This document shows positions 30,327-40,464 of a DNA stretch of 64,000 nt, piece by piece. The position numbers were made by a program, and so were the translations under genes. The notes beneath the pieces were generated by a model, which worked only from the letters and a program-made list of their open reading frames with translations, was not told where the DNA came from and ran no database searches. The DNA is from Bacteroidota bacterium (lineage in GTDB: Bacteria; Bacteroidota; Bacteroidia; NS11-12g; UBA9320): contig JABWCE010000013.1 of assembly GCA_013359235.1 (NCBI GenBank), positions 1 through 64,000 of the forward strand, in the 5' to 3' direction. How positions within the stretch are numbered: position 1 is the stretch's first letter; each line of letters starts with the position of its first letter.

Positions 30327-33062
30327 ATGAAAAAAATTTTATTTACCCTCAGTTTATCTATGTTTATTGTCTTATCTTACTCTCAATCGGGCGATAAGTA
30401 TTTTAAAGACAAAGATTATCAACGTGCTTCTTTTGCTTTTGAACGTGAAGCACCCGCCAATCCATCACTTTACTTAAATCTTGCAAAATCTTATTTTGCT
30501 TTGCAAAATTTTGAAAAAGCAATTGAATCACTTGAACTTTATAAAACAAAGTATTCATCAGCCGATAAAGATTACACTGATAAGTTAATTGCTTTACTCA
30601 AAAGAGATGACGAAAAGGTAAAAGTTGAAAATTTGGGAGGAACAATAAACTCAACAAGTAGTGATTTTCTTCCGCGAATTCTTGCCGATGGAAAAACTCT
30701 TTACTTTTTATCAGATAAAGTTGGAGGTAAAGGAGGTGAAGATATATGGTACTCTACGCTGGATGCGTCAGGAAACTGGAGTACCCCAAAAAATTTATAT
30801 GGATTAAATTCAACAAGCCATGAAGGCATTTTGGCAATTTCGCCCGATGAAAAAGTTGCAATAGTTTTTGGAAATTTTTCAGGTTCATTTGGTGGAGGAG
30901 ATTTATTTTACTCAGTAAAAACTACTGATGGATGGACACCCCCATGTAACCTTGGAGGAGCAATAAATACAAAAAATTGGGAATCACTTTCATGCATAGG
31001 ACCAGATGGCAAAACACTAATATATTCAACAGATAAAGGAGATGGAAACCAAAGCGATATGTATGTTACATTTTTGAGTGAAAATGGTTGGAGCAAGCCA
31101 ATATCATTAGGTAATTTAAACTCTAAAAGCAATGAAAAATATCCGTTTCTGGCGGCTGACAGCAAAACATTGTATTTTTCAACTGATGGATTATTTGGAT
31201 TTGGCGGAACAGATATATTTGTTTCACGCCGTTTGGATGATAGCTGGACAAAATGGAGTGAACCTGTAAATCTCGGAAAATACATTAATACACTTGAAGA
31301 TGATGCTGATTTATCAATACCCGCTTCGGGAAAACTTGCATACATGGTTCGCCGCAATTCGCCCGAAGGATATGGAAATGCCGATATATATAAATTTCTT
31401 ATGCCTTATTCAATGAGACCTGAACAACTTTTTAAACTTTACGGCTATGTTTACAACGAAAAAGATTCATTTGCCGAAGTAAATATCAGATTTATTGATA
31501 TGGCCACAAATACCGAAGTTACTAAATCAACAAGTAGTGCCGAAAATGGATATTATCAGGCATCATTACCTTTAAATAAAAAATATCTTGCAGTAATTGA
31601 TATGAAAGGTTATTTATACTATTCAGAAATAATAGACCTTACAGACCCTGACAAATACCGCAAACGCTACACTTTTCAACAAAAAATAAAGGTTCAACGT
31701 GCAAGGCTTGATGAACTTAAAACAAAACTTGATGCAATGAATATAGAAATGGATAATCTTAATAAATCTGAATCTCAAAACCTGAGAGAGACTTTTGATA
31801 AGTATGAAAAACTCACAAATGAATACAACAAAGTACTTGAAGAAATTGAAAAACTTGTTTATCAGGCAAAATATGATTGGATGACAGAAAACGAAGAAGA
31901 CCTTTCTCTGCAAAAAGATTTCCATGTTAAACGTGCTATAATAGGAGCTACTTTTGAATTGAAAAACATTTTCTTCGAAACAGGTTCTGCAGTGCTTAAA
32001 GACGATTCAAAAGCAGAACTCGACAAACTTGTTGAAATACTAAAAAACAGCGATATTGTAATTGAACTTGGTGGGCATACAGATAGCATTGGATCTGATG
32101 AAGCAAACCAAAAACTTTCACAAGACAGAGTTGAATCTGTAAAAAAATACATTGTTGACAAAGGTATTAATACAAATAGAATAGTTGCCGTAGGGTATGG
32201 AGAAAAGATTCCGGTTGCTCCAAACTCAACTCCGGAGGGTCGTCAGCTAAATCGTCGTGTTGAAGTTAAAATATTAAAACTACATTCAGACAAAGAAGGT
32301 AAGGATGTAGTAACAGACGAAGATAAAAAGAAGAAAAACAAAGACCCCGAAAAAGTTGAAGTAAAAAAAGGCGAGATGCTTCCTATACTTCAAGCTGCTG
32401 CACGCAAAGGAGGTTTGCCATCGGGTAGTGATTGCAATAACGAAAGCTATGTTCCAAAATACACTTACAAACCAAGTAAACCTTACAAGCCCAGCAAATA
32501 CAAAACACCATGGGAAAATATGTTTAGCAAAGATAAATTGAGAAGAGAAGACAACATTTACAAAGGTTTTAATATTGGATTATTGAATCATAAATATAAA
32601 TCAATGGGCAATTCGCAAGGTGTGGATGTATTTTTTGTTAGTAAAAATTTATTTGAAAATCATTTTCAATACTTTTTTGCAAATGCTGATACCGTAAAAT
32701 TTGGAGCTGGATATACCGGAATTGGTGTAATTCAACTCAAACCTTTAATTTCACTACCTTTAAATCTTATTTATGGTTTAGATTTGAAGTTTTTTCCAAT
32801 TAAAGAAACAAACAATACTTATTATAATTTGAATATACCGGTAGGTGCAAGATTGATTTTCCCATACAAAGGTTTTGTTTTAGCTCCCGAAATAATTCAT
32901 AGCTTTGGTAATAAAAAACAAACCTCATTTCCTGTGATGGAAAACAGAACTTACAATAGTATAGGTGCTACTGCAAGATTCAAATTTATACATATTGGAT
33001 TATATGCAAACGCAGGCAAAGAAATAAGTTTTCTCGGCTATCGTTTAGGTTTAACTTTTTAA
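30327..33062 (+). CDS. PorE-like TPR/PD40/OmpA envelope protein with extra C-terminal domain
   Basis: This 911-residue protein has a signal peptide (about 20 residues), TPR-like helices (about 20-90), a beta-propeller of PD40 repeats (about 100-370, for example FLPRILADGKTLYFLSD), a carboxypeptidase-regulatory-like sandwich (about 375-445) and a coiled coil (about 450-520). An OmpA-type peptidoglycan-binding domain follows (about 530-645, GGHTDSIGSDEANQKLSQDR). This is the domain order of PorE, which ties the type IX secretion machine to the cell wall. After a linker comes a further ~180-residue beta-rich domain ending in YRLGLTF, which resembles a small outer-membrane barrel. PorE of P. gingivalis lacks such an extension as far as I recall. 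A perfect terminator follows. Confidence 0.85.
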   Translation: MKKILFTLSLSMFIVLSYSQSGDKYFKDKDYQRASFAFEREAPANPSLYLNLAKSYFALQNFEKAIESLELYKTKYSSADKDYTDKLIALLKRDDEKVKVENLGGTINSTSSDFLPRILADGKTLYFLSDKVGGKGGEDIWYSTLDASGNWSTPKNLYGLNSTSHEGILAISPDEKVAIVFGNFSGSFGGGDLFYSVKTTDGWTPPCNLGGAINTKNWESLSCIGPDGKTLIYSTDKGDGNQSDMYVTFLSENGWSKPISLGNLNSKSNEKYPFLAADSKTLYFSTDGLFGFGGTDIFVSRRLDDSWTKWSEPVNLGKYINTLEDDADLSIPASGKLAYMVRRNSPEGYGNADIYKFLMPYSMRPEQLFKLYGYVYNEKDSFAEVNIRFIDMATNTEVTKSTSSAENGYYQASLPLNKKYLAVIDMKGYLYYSEIIDLTDPDKYRKRYTFQQKIKVQRARLDELKTKLDAMNIEMDNLNKSESQNLRETFDKYEKLTNEYNKVLEEIEKLVYQAKYDWMTENEEDLSLQKDFHVKRAIIGATFELKNIFFETGSAVLKDDSKAELDKLVEILKNSDIVIELGGHTDSIGSDEANQKLSQDRVESVKKYIVDKGINTNRIVAVGYGEKIPVAPNSTPEGRQLNRRVEVKILKLHSDKEGKDVVTDEDKKKKNKDPEKVEVKKGEMLPILQAAARKGGLPSGSDCNNESYVPKYTYKPSKPYKPSKYKTPWENMFSKDKLRREDNIYKGFNIGLLNHKYKSMGNSQGVDVFFVSKNLFENHFQYFFANADTVKFGAGYTGIGVIQLKPLISLPLNLIYGLDLKFFPIKETNNTYYNLNIPVGARLIFPYKGFVLAPEIIHSFGNKKQTSFPVMENRTYNSIGATARFKFIHIGLYANAGKEISFLGYRLGLTF

Positions 33063-33079
33063 AATCAAAATTATTTAAT

Positions 33080-33115
33080 AAAAAAAGGCTGAAGAAATCT
33101 TCAGCCTTTTTTTTT
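33080..33115. terminator. bidirectional rho-independent terminator
   Basis: An A-run, then GGCTGAAG (33087-33094), loop AAAT, CTTCAGCC (33099-33106) and a run of T form a perfect hairpin. It lies between the convergent PorE-like gene and the gene ending at 33131 and works in both directions. Confidence 0.93.
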
Positions 33116-33130
33116 ATTGTGATTTAGAAG

Positions 33131-33634
33131 TTAATCACACATTACAGGACAAAATGATTCTGAATTTATACCATTTATATAAATATCTTTCCCGCTACCA
33201 TCAACATAATTACCGGCACTAAGCATCAAAAACATTACATTTTGCGGACTAATAGCCGCTGTAGAAGAAACGCTTGAATACAAGTTATCAGCTAATCCAA
33301 AACGATAGTTTATATAAGTTTGCCCAGGTTCTGCTTGCGATATAATTTTTGTTAACACAGCTATACTAATTTTACCGCCCTTGTTTCCATGTGCATTCAA
33401 TACATCAGGCGAACCCGGAGAATACTGCGACGAAAACTGATCATAATTTTGTTGATTAATAATATTAGTATCTAAATTATCAACATCTATTGGTGTTACA
33501 TTTCCTGTGGAGTCAACAATTTGAATACCTCCACTCGATGAACATTCAAAGGGTAAATTACCTGTGGCACATAAGCCATAAGTTAAAACCAATCCGGCTA
33601 TTAAGCCCAAAACAAAAATTAATAATGATTTCAT
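33131..33634 (-). CDS. membrane-anchored or secreted protein of unknown function
   Basis: This 167-residue protein has an N-terminal hydrophobic segment (about 3-22, LLIFVLGLIAGLVLTYGLC) that is either a signal peptide or an anchor. The rest is polar, rich in Ser, Asn, Gly and Ile, with cysteines near both ends of the mature part (C31 and the C-terminal CPVMCD). I recognise no family. It has one of the best promoters of the window (TTG, 19 bases, TAGGTTTG) and a strong terminator, so it forms a single-gene transcript that may be well expressed. Confidence 0.75.
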   Translation of the reverse strand: MKSLLIFVLGLIAGLVLTYGLCATGNLPFECSSSGGIQIVDSTGNVTPIDVDNLDTNIINQQNYDQFSSQYSPGSPDVLNAHGNKGGKISIAVLTKIISQAEPGQTYINYRFGLADNLYSSVSSTAAISPQNVMFLMLSAGNYVDGSGKDIYINGINSESFCPVMCD

Positions 33635-33957
33635 AACTGTAATTTTTTATAGTTTTTTAAAATATTTTTATTCAAACCTAAATAAAAAATTGTCATTTCC
33701 AATTATTTCTTAATTTCTTTTTCTTACACTATATGACACAACTCTTAATTTTCATTTAAAACAACATAGAAACCATGCATTTTTTACCTTAAAAAGTAAT
33801 AGCAACAAATTAAATACAATAATTTTTGTAAAATATAGCTTCTTATAATCAGCACTTTAAATTCTATGTGGAAAAAATGTGTTTCAAAATGTCATAAAGT
33901 GGAGATTTGTGTTTAATAATCACTTAATTTTACAGCGTAAATTCAATTTAAGATAAA
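33635..33957. promoter_or_regulatory. divergent control region, including possible MraZ boxes
   Basis: This 323-base spacer has no gene. The left part holds the minus-strand promoter of the unknown protein gene (33673-33702). The right part, before mraZ, carries GTG-containing direct repeats at 33867 (GTGG), 33878 (GTGT), 33898 (GTGG) and 33909 (GTGT), with mostly about 11-base steps. These resemble the GTGG/TGGG operator repeats bound by MraZ upstream of dcw clusters. A weak -7-like TAATTTTA lies at 33925-33932. The middle is plain AT-rich sequence. Confidence 0.5.
33673..33702 (-). promoter_or_regulatory. promoter of the unknown protein gene (TTG-N19-TAGGTTTG)
   Basis: On the minus strand TTG (33700-33702), a 19-base spacer and TAGGTTTG (33673-33680) match the Bacteroidota consensus. 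The spacing is the same as in the rRNA promoters. The ATG at 33634 lies 38 bases after the box. Confidence 0.75.
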
Positions 33958-34416
33958 ATGCCGAAATTTATTGGAGAATTTGACGGAAAAATTGATGCCA
34001 AGGGTAGAATAGTAATCCCCGTTGGACTAAAAAAACAACTTCCCGAAGATTCGTTCAATCATTTAGTAATTAACCGTGGATTTGATAAATGCCTTGTAAT
34101 TTATACCCGAAACGACTGGGAAACCGAAACTCAAAAACTTGAAGGGTTAGATTCTTTTAATAAACTCGACAGACAATTTATTAGAATATTTAATAACGGT
34201 GCAACTGAAATTGGGCTTGATACTGCAAACAGGGTATTAATTCCAAAAAAATTATCGCAATATGCTGAAATAGAAAGCGATGTAGTACTTTATGCTTATA
34301 ACAATAAAATAGAAGTATGGAGTAAGAAAAACTACGAATCTCAAATGGCAATAGACCCTGATGAGTTTTCGAAAATGGCAGAAACAGTAATGTCGAAAAA
34401 GAAAAATGACGAATAG
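33958..34416 (+). CDS. mraZ: MraZ transcriptional regulator
   Basis: This 152-residue protein has two AbrB/SpoVT-like half-domains, each with the DxxxR signature: DAKGRIVIP near residue 13 and DTANRVLIP near residue 82. MraZ forms ring oligomers that bind repeats upstream of its own gene and repress the dcw cluster. The gene opens the cluster as usual, and its stop overlaps the next start by 11 bases. Candidate operator repeats lie just upstream. Confidence 0.96.
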   Translation: MPKFIGEFDGKIDAKGRIVIPVGLKKQLPEDSFNHLVINRGFDKCLVIYTRNDWETETQKLEGLDSFNKLDRQFIRIFNNGATEIGLDTANRVLIPKKLSQYAEIESDVVLYAYNNKIEVWSKKNYESQMAIDPDEFSKMAETVMSKKKNDE

Positions 34417-35311
34417 CGAGTATCATATACCGGTTCTGCTTAAACAATGCATTGATGGTTTGAACATCAAACAGGGTGGCGTTTATGTTGATGCTACTTA
34501 TGGAGGCGGAGGTCATTCAAAAGAAATTTTAAAGAATTCAAAAGTCAAAAAAATATTTGCAATAGACCAAGACAGCGATGCTGTTTTAAACAAAGTTGAT
34601 GATGACAGATTGATTTTTATAAATCACAATTTCAGATACATGAAAAGATTTTTAAAATATTACAAATCATTGCCGGTTGATGGTGTATTGGCTGATTTGG
34701 GTATTTCATCATTTCAGGTAGATGAAAAAACAAAGGGTTTCTCATATCGCTTTGATGAAAAAATTGATATGAGAATGGACCGAGATTCAACAATAGATGC
34801 TACAAAAATTTTGAATGATTACGAGTTTGATAAACTAAACTTTATTTTTAAAAATTATGGAGAATTAAACAACTCGGCAAGTATTGCAAATTCAATAATC
34901 CAGTATCGCACATCAAAAAAAATTGAAAAAGTAAGTGATTTGCTAAATGCTATTAAGTCTTTAACCCCTAAAAAAGGCGATTATGCATTTTTTTCAAAAG
35001 TTTTTCAAGCAATCAGAATAGAAGTAAACAATGAAATAATAAATCTTGAATTGTTTCTTAAACAATGCGAAAAATCAATAAAGCCCAAAGGAAGACTTGT
35101 GATAATTTCATACCATTCTTTGGAAGACAGATGTGTTAAAAATTATATAAATACTGGAAATTTTGAAGGAATATCAGTAAAAGACAATTTCGGCAATTTG
35201 ATAAGACCATTTGAGCCTATTAATAAAAAAGTAATAATACCTGATGAAAGTGAAATTGCCACTAACCCAAGAGCAAGAAGCGCAAAATTGAGAATAGCAG
35301 AAAAAAACTAA
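34406..35311 (+). CDS. rsmH: 16S rRNA (cytosine-1402-N4)-methyltransferase
   Basis: This 301-residue SAM enzyme has the motif DATYGGGGHS at residues 29-38, VLADLGISSFQVD, and the C-terminal SYHSLEDR segment typical of RsmH (MraW). It methylates N4 of C1402 in the decoding centre of 16S rRNA. It overlaps mraZ by 11 bases and precedes ftsL by 2 bases, the standard dcw order. Confidence 0.97.
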   Translation: MTNSEYHIPVLLKQCIDGLNIKQGGVYVDATYGGGGHSKEILKNSKVKKIFAIDQDSDAVLNKVDDDRLIFINHNFRYMKRFLKYYKSLPVDGVLADLGISSFQVDEKTKGFSYRFDEKIDMRMDRDSTIDATKILNDYEFDKLNFIFKNYGELNNSASIANSIIQYRTSKKIEKVSDLLNAIKSLTPKKGDYAFFSKVFQAIRIEVNNEIINLELFLKQCEKSIKPKGRLVIISYHSLEDRCVKNYINTGNFEGISVKDNFGNLIRPFEPINKKVIIPDESEIATNPRARSAKLRIAEKN

Positions 35312-35313
35312 AT

Positions 35314-35631
35314 ATGAACAAAAACACTGAATATAATGAAAAATTGAAAAGTGAAAAGCATGCAATTTCGAGCCGCGAAAATCTAACCGGTATGCTTCCC
35401 TTTGTTCTTTTTATTGCATTCATACTTTTGCTTTACATATTTTTTTCACATCAAACCGATAAAAAAATCAGGAAAATTGAAAAACTAAACAAAGAAGTAA
35501 AAGAGCTTTACTCCGAAAACATTACTCTTCAAACCGAAATACTGAATAAAACACGTAGCTCAAGCCTTGAGCCATTAATGCTTAATTACGGTATAAAGCC
35601 CCCCGTAAAACAACCTATAATTATTAAATAA
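35314..35631 (+). CDS. ftsL: FtsL-like cell division protein
   Basis: This 105-residue bitopic protein has a cytoplasmic tail of ~25 residues, one membrane span (about 26-46), then a coiled-coil periplasmic segment (KKIRKIEKLNKEVKELYSEN). FtsL-type proteins are poorly conserved, and the call rests on this topology and on position between rsmH and ftsI. It would join FtsQ and other divisome proteins to activate septal wall synthesis. Confidence 0.85.
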   Translation: MNKNTEYNEKLKSEKHAISSRENLTGMLPFVLFIAFILLLYIFFSHQTDKKIRKIEKLNKEVKELYSENITLQTEILNKTRSSSLEPLMLNYGIKPPVKQPIIIK

Positions 35632-35635
35632 ATTA

Positions 35636-37741
35636 ATGGCAAATGTTAAAAAATCCATATTAATCAGAATTTTTATAAGTTATGGTGGTATTGTACTGCT
35701 TGCTTCATTTATTATTTGGAATATTCTTAAAATTCAATTTGCCGAAGGTAAAAAATGGAAATCAATAAACGATAGCCTTACAATAAAATACAAGGTAATA
35801 AATGCTGTGAGAGGAAATATTTACTCTGACAATAGCACATTGCTGGCTACATCAGTGCCTATATACGAGATAAGACTTGATCTTACGGTTGTAAATTCTG
35901 ATACATTCAAAAAGTATAAATATCAATTAGCCCAAAAACTTTCAGAAAAATTTGCCGACAAACCATTAAGCAAATACCTTATTGAACTAAACAAAGCAAA
36001 AAGAAATAACAATCGCTATTTCTTAATAAAAAACAAGCTTAGCTATCTTGATATAAAAGAAATGAAAAAATGGCCTATCATAAACAAAGGACGTTTTAAA
36101 GGGGGGCTGATAATTGAAGAAGAAAATTACAGAGTAATGCCATTTAAAAATTTATTGACTCGTACTTTAGGCTACACTATAGATGGAAAACAAAAACTGA
36201 AAGTTGGTATAGAGGGAGCATATAATACAGAATTAGCAGGCGTTACAGGCAGGAGACTTGTTAAAAAAACTGCTGGTGGATTTATTCCGATAAATGACGA
36301 AAACGAAGTTGAACCTACTGATGGAAAAGATATTTACACTACCATTGACATAAATATTCAAGATATTGTAAATAATTCACTGCTCAATGGATTAATTAAA
36401 CACAAAGCTCATCATGGTTGTGCTATTTTAATGGAAGTAAAAACAGGTGAAATTAAAGCAATTGCAAATTTAACTGTAAAAAATGATGGTACATATTCAG
36501 AAACTTTCAATTATGCTATTGGCGAAAGTTTTGAGCCAGGATCAACATTCAAACTCGTATCAGCACTTGCATTGATAGAAAAAAATAAAATAAAATTAGA
36601 TGATTCGGTTTTGATCAACTATGGCGAATTTAAAATTTTAGATAAAGTGATGTATGATGCCGAAGAATCAAGATTTAAAAAACAATCATTCGAGTTTGCT
36701 TTTGAACATTCTTCAAACGTAGGAATATCAACAGCAATACAAAAATATTTTGCAGAAAATCCCAAAGAATTTATTGATTATCTTAAAAAATTGAATATTC
36801 AAAACCGTACAGGAATTGAATTGCCCGGCGAAGCAAAACCTTTTGTAAAAGATTTTAAAAGCAAAACTTGGAGTAAAATATCATTGCCTTGGATTTCTAT
36901 TGGTTATGAAATAAAACTCACTCCATTACAAATACTCAATTTGTACAATGCAGTAGCAAACAACGGAGTAATGGTAAAACCATTTATAGTTAAAGCAATT
37001 GGCGAAAAAGGAGAAAAAATAAAAATTTTTAACACACAAATTATAAATCAAAAAATTACTGACGATGAAACTCTTAAAAAAATAAAGCACTTGTTAAAAA
37101 ATGTTGTTTTAACTGGCACTGCATCTGTTATAAAAAACAGCAACATTAAAATATCAGGGAAAACAGGTACAGCAAGAATATCAGATGGAAAAGGTTATAA
37201 AGAAAACGAGTATTATTCATCATTTGCTGGTTTTTTTCCTGAAGAAAATCCGGAATATTCTGTAATAGTTGTTGTAAACAATCCTAAAGAAAATGGTTAT
37301 TACGGTGGAATAGTAGCTGCCCCGATTGTAAAAGATTTAGCCGAAAAAATTTACGGTTATAAAATTAATTCAGGAAAAAACTTAAATGATTTTATTACTG
37401 CAAATTCAATTAAAACACTTGACTTTGCAGCAAAAAAAGATGTTTTAAAAAAATTCAATAATAAATATCTAAAAAAGAAAATAATTGAGGAAACTACTAA
37501 TGCTGATTGGTTATACATACCCTCTGATAGCACTGGAAATATAAATGCAAAACCCATTAAAGATGTAAAAAATCTCATGCCTGACTTAACTGGCATGTGT
37601 TTAAAAGATGTATTGTTCATTTTAGAAAATAAAAAAGTAAAGGTTCAGGTAACAGGTAAAGGAAAAGTTTTTTGGCAATCAATCAAACCTGGTGTAAATA
37701 TTGGTAAAGGCACAATATTAATTTTAAAAATGCAAGTTTAA
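35636..37741 (+). CDS. ftsI: penicillin-binding protein, septal transpeptidase (FtsI/PBP3 type) with PASTA domain
   Basis: This 701-residue protein has a membrane anchor (about 10-30), a dimerisation or pedestal domain, then a transpeptidase domain with S303-T-F-K306 (nucleophile), S359-S-N361 and K509-T-G511. The last ~60 residues form a PASTA domain (MPDLTGMCLKDVLFILE). It cross-links peptidoglycan at the septum together with FtsW, encoded downstream. It starts 4 bases after ftsL, and its stop overlaps murE by one base (TAATG). Confidence 0.96.
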   Translation: MANVKKSILIRIFISYGGIVLLASFIIWNILKIQFAEGKKWKSINDSLTIKYKVINAVRGNIYSDNSTLLATSVPIYEIRLDLTVVNSDTFKKYKYQLAQKLSEKFADKPLSKYLIELNKAKRNNNRYFLIKNKLSYLDIKEMKKWPIINKGRFKGGLIIEEENYRVMPFKNLLTRTLGYTIDGKQKLKVGIEGAYNTELAGVTGRRLVKKTAGGFIPINDENEVEPTDGKDIYTTIDINIQDIVNNSLLNGLIKHKAHHGCAILMEVKTGEIKAIANLTVKNDGTYSETFNYAIGESFEPGSTFKLVSALALIEKNKIKLDDSVLINYGEFKILDKVMYDAEESRFKKQSFEFAFEHSSNVGISTAIQKYFAENPKEFIDYLKKLNIQNRTGIELPGEAKPFVKDFKSKTWSKISLPWISIGYEIKLTPLQILNLYNAVANNGVMVKPFIVKAIGEKGEKIKIFNTQIINQKITDDETLKKIKHLLKNVVLTGTASVIKNSNIKISGKTGTARISDGKGYKENEYYSSFAGFFPEENPEYSVIVVVNNPKENGYYGGIVAAPIVKDLAEKIYGYKINSGKNLNDFITANSIKTLDFAAKKDVLKKFNNKYLKKKIIEETTNADWLYIPSDSTGNINAKPIKDVKNLMPDLTGMCLKDVLFILENKKVKVQVTGKGKVFWQSIKPGVNIGKGTILILKMQV

Positions 37742-39198
37742 TGAAATTGCTCGAAGACATAATTAGCGATATATCAGTTGTTTTTGATAAAAATTATTCA
37801 AATATTTCAATAAATCGTATAATTATTGATAGCAGGAATATACAAAAAGGTGATTTATACGTTGCTATATCTGGAACTTCAATAAATGGGCATGATTTTA
37901 TAAACGAGGCAATAAGCAAAGGTGCATCAGCAGTGGTTTGTGAGTATATTCCCAAAAACTGCTCTGTTGATTTTGTTTATATATTAACAGATAATTCAAG
38001 AAAAACACTTGGAAGATTAGCTTCAAATTTTTATCAAAATCCATCAAAAAAATTAAAATTAATAGGAGTAACAGGTACAAATGGCAAAACAACTGTTTGC
38101 ACACTTCTTTACAATCTTTTTATCTCATTAGGCTATAAATCGGCTTTAATATCTACTGTTCAAAATCAAATAAACGGCAGAGTTTTAAAAAGTTCGCATA
38201 CTACACCTGATGCTGTTTCATTAAATCAATTGCTAAATGACATGGTAAATGAAGGTTGTGAGTTTTGCTTTATGGAAGTAAGCAGCCACGCCGTTGAGCA
38301 ATTTCGTATAGAAGGACTTGAATATACAGGTGCTGTTTTTACTAATATTACACACGACCATTTAGACTATCACAAAACTTTTGAAAATTACTTAAAAGCT
38401 AAGAAGAGTTTTTTTGATAACCTGTCATATACTGCATTTGCTCTTACAAACAAAGATGATAAAAACGGCTCGGTAATGTTACAAAATACTTTGGCATCAA
38501 AGTACAGTTACAGCCTAAAGTCAATTTCAGATTTTAAAGCTAAAATAATTGAAAGCGATTTACAAGGTCTTCTGCTCAGTATTGACAATGTACAAGCATG
38601 GTTTAACCTAATTGGTAATTTTAATGCATATAATCTTATAGCTGTTTACGGAACAGCATTTTTGCTTGGTATTAACAAAAACGAAATAATAACAGCACTC
38701 ACAAAATGCACTGGGGCAAAAGGAAGATTTGAAGTTTTTAAGAGTAAAAACGGCATTATAGGGATAGTTGATTATGCCCATACACCCGATGCTCTTAAAA
38801 ATGTTCTTGAAACAATAAATAAAATTAGAACAAAAAACGAAACCTTGATTACCATTTTTGGTTGTGGCGGAAACCGCGACAAAGAAAAACGTGCTGTAAT
38901 GGGCGATATAGCTACACAAAACAGCGATAGAGTAATTATAACTAATGATAATCCGAGAAGTGAAAATCCTGATGAAATAATAAATCAAATAAAATCAGGC
39001 ATTAAACCACAACATTATAAAAAAATGATTGTGATTTCTAATAGAGAAGAAGCTATAAATGCAGCCGTTGGTTTTGCAAAAAAAGGGGACATAATACTAC
39101 TGGCTGGCAAGGGTCACGAGAACTATCAAGAAACAGGAAATGTAAAAATCCCTTTTGACGATACGGAAAAATTAAAATCAGCATTCGAAAAATTTTAA
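37741..39198 (+). CDS. murE: UDP-MurNAc-tripeptide synthetase (MurE), meso-DAP type
   Basis: This 485-residue Mur ligase has the ATP-binding GTNGKTT at residues 112-118. The substrate motif DNPR at 403-406 is the signature of enzymes that add meso-diaminopimelate rather than lysine, so a DAP-type peptidoglycan is expected. The HTTPDA motif, which binds the UDP-substrate side, is also present. It overlaps ftsI by one base and precedes mraY by 4 bases. Confidence 0.97.
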   Translation: MKLLEDIISDISVVFDKNYSNISINRIIIDSRNIQKGDLYVAISGTSINGHDFINEAISKGASAVVCEYIPKNCSVDFVYILTDNSRKTLGRLASNFYQNPSKKLKLIGVTGTNGKTTVCTLLYNLFISLGYKSALISTVQNQINGRVLKSSHTTPDAVSLNQLLNDMVNEGCEFCFMEVSSHAVEQFRIEGLEYTGAVFTNITHDHLDYHKTFENYLKAKKSFFDNLSYTAFALTNKDDKNGSVMLQNTLASKYSYSLKSISDFKAKIIESDLQGLLLSIDNVQAWFNLIGNFNAYNLIAVYGTAFLLGINKNEIITALTKCTGAKGRFEVFKSKNGIIGIVDYAHTPDALKNVLETINKIRTKNETLITIFGCGGNRDKEKRAVMGDIATQNSDRVIITNDNPRSENPDEIINQIKSGIKPQHYKKMIVISNREEAINAAVGFAKKGDIILLAGKGHENYQETGNVKIPFDDTEKLKSAFEKF

Positions 39199-39202
39199 TA
39201 CC

Positions 39203-40459
39203 ATGTTTTACTATTTATTTGAATATCTTGATAAATATTACCAAATACCCGGAGCCGGTGCATTTAAGTTTATCACTTTCAGGGCAGGTTTGGCAATTAT
39301 ACTTTCACTTACCATTTCGTTGGTTTTTGGCAAAAAACTCATTGAATTATTGAGGAAAAAACAACTTGCCGAAACTATAAGACAACTTGGGCTTGAAGGT
39401 GAAGATGTAAAAAAAGGAACTCCTACAATGGGAGGTCTAATAATTATTGGAGCAACACTTATTCCGACATTACTTTTTGCAAGACTAGTAAATGTTTATG
39501 TAGTTTTAATGATTATTACTACAATATGGCTTGGTTTAATAGGCTTTGTAGATGATTATATTAAAATTTTTAGAAAGAATAAAGAAGGTTTAGCGGGTCG
39601 TTTTAAAATTGCAGGCCAGATTGGTATTGGCTTAATTGTTGGGTTAACCTTATATTTTCATAAAAGTGTACTTGTTCGCGAAACTTACTCTGAAAAAGAA
39701 GCTACACAAGAAATTATTAATACTTCTACTCAAAAAACTACTTTAAATGGCAAAACCATCTATCTAAAAGATGTAAAATCTACAACAACCACTATTCCTT
39801 TCTTCAAATCACACGAGTTTGATTATTCAAAAATTCTATTCTTTATGAGTGATGAAAAGGCAGAAAAATACACTTGGTTGGTTTATGTTCTTGTAGTAAT
39901 TTTTATTATAACAGCCGTTTCAAACGGTGCAAATATTACCGATGGAATTGATGGGCTTGCCGCCGGAAGTTCAGCCATTATAGGCTCAACTCTTGCCTTA
40001 CTTGCATTTCTATCAGGAAATCTCATTTTTTCTGATTATTTAAACATAATGTATTTGCCCAATCAGGGCGAACTTACAATATTTCTGGCATCGTTTGTTG
40101 GTGCAAGTATCGGCTTTTTATGGTATAACTCTTTTCCGGCACAAGTATTTATGGGCGATACCGGAAGCCTTTCAATAGGAGGTATTATAGCTGTAATTGC
40201 TATTATACTCCGCAAAGAACTTCTCATCCCAATTTTATGCGGAATTTTTCTAATTGAAAACCTAAGTGTAATACTTCAGGTGGGGTATTTTAAATATACT
40301 AAACGCCGTTTTGGCGAAGGTAAAAGAATTCTTAAAATGTCGCCTTTGCACCATCATTTTCAAAAATCAGGCATTGCCGAACCAAAAATAGTTTCAAGAT
40401 TTTGGATTGTAGGTATAATGCTGGCAATTCTAACAATTTTAACATTTAAAATAAGATAA
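39203..40459 (+). CDS. mraY: phospho-N-acetylmuramoyl-pentapeptide transferase
   Basis: This 418-residue polytopic protein has [30 protein letters not shown] (metal-binding aspartates) and the HHHF motif [10 protein letters not shown]. It transfers phospho-MurNAc-pentapeptide to undecaprenyl phosphate, forming lipid I. It is about 60 residues longer than E. coli MraY because of an insertion of about 70 residues (near residues 155-230) between membrane spans, rich in Thr, Lys and Glu. An enlarged loop at this position is common in this phylum. It lies between murE and murD. Confidence 0.97.
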   Translation: MFYYLFEYLDKYYQIPGAGAFKFITFRAGLAIILSLTISLVFGKKLIELLRKKQLAETIRQLGLEGEDVKKGTPTMGGLIIIGATLIPTLLFARLVNVYVVLMIITTIWLGLIGFVDDYIKIFRKNKEGLAGRFKIAGQIGIGLIVGLTLYFHKSVLVRETYSEKEATQEIINTSTQKTTLNGKTIYLKDVKSTTTTIPFFKSHEFDYSKILFFMSDEKAEKYTWLVYVLVVIFIITAVSNGANITDGIDGLAAGSSAIIGSTLALLAFLSGNLIFSDYLNIMYLPNQGELTIFLASFVGASIGFLWYNSFPAQVFMGDTGSLSIGGIIAVIAIILRKELLIPILCGIFLIENLSVILQVGYFKYTKRRFGEGKRILKMSPLHHHFQKSGIAEPKIVSRFWIVGIMLAILTILTFKIR

Positions 40460-40464
40460 AAAAC

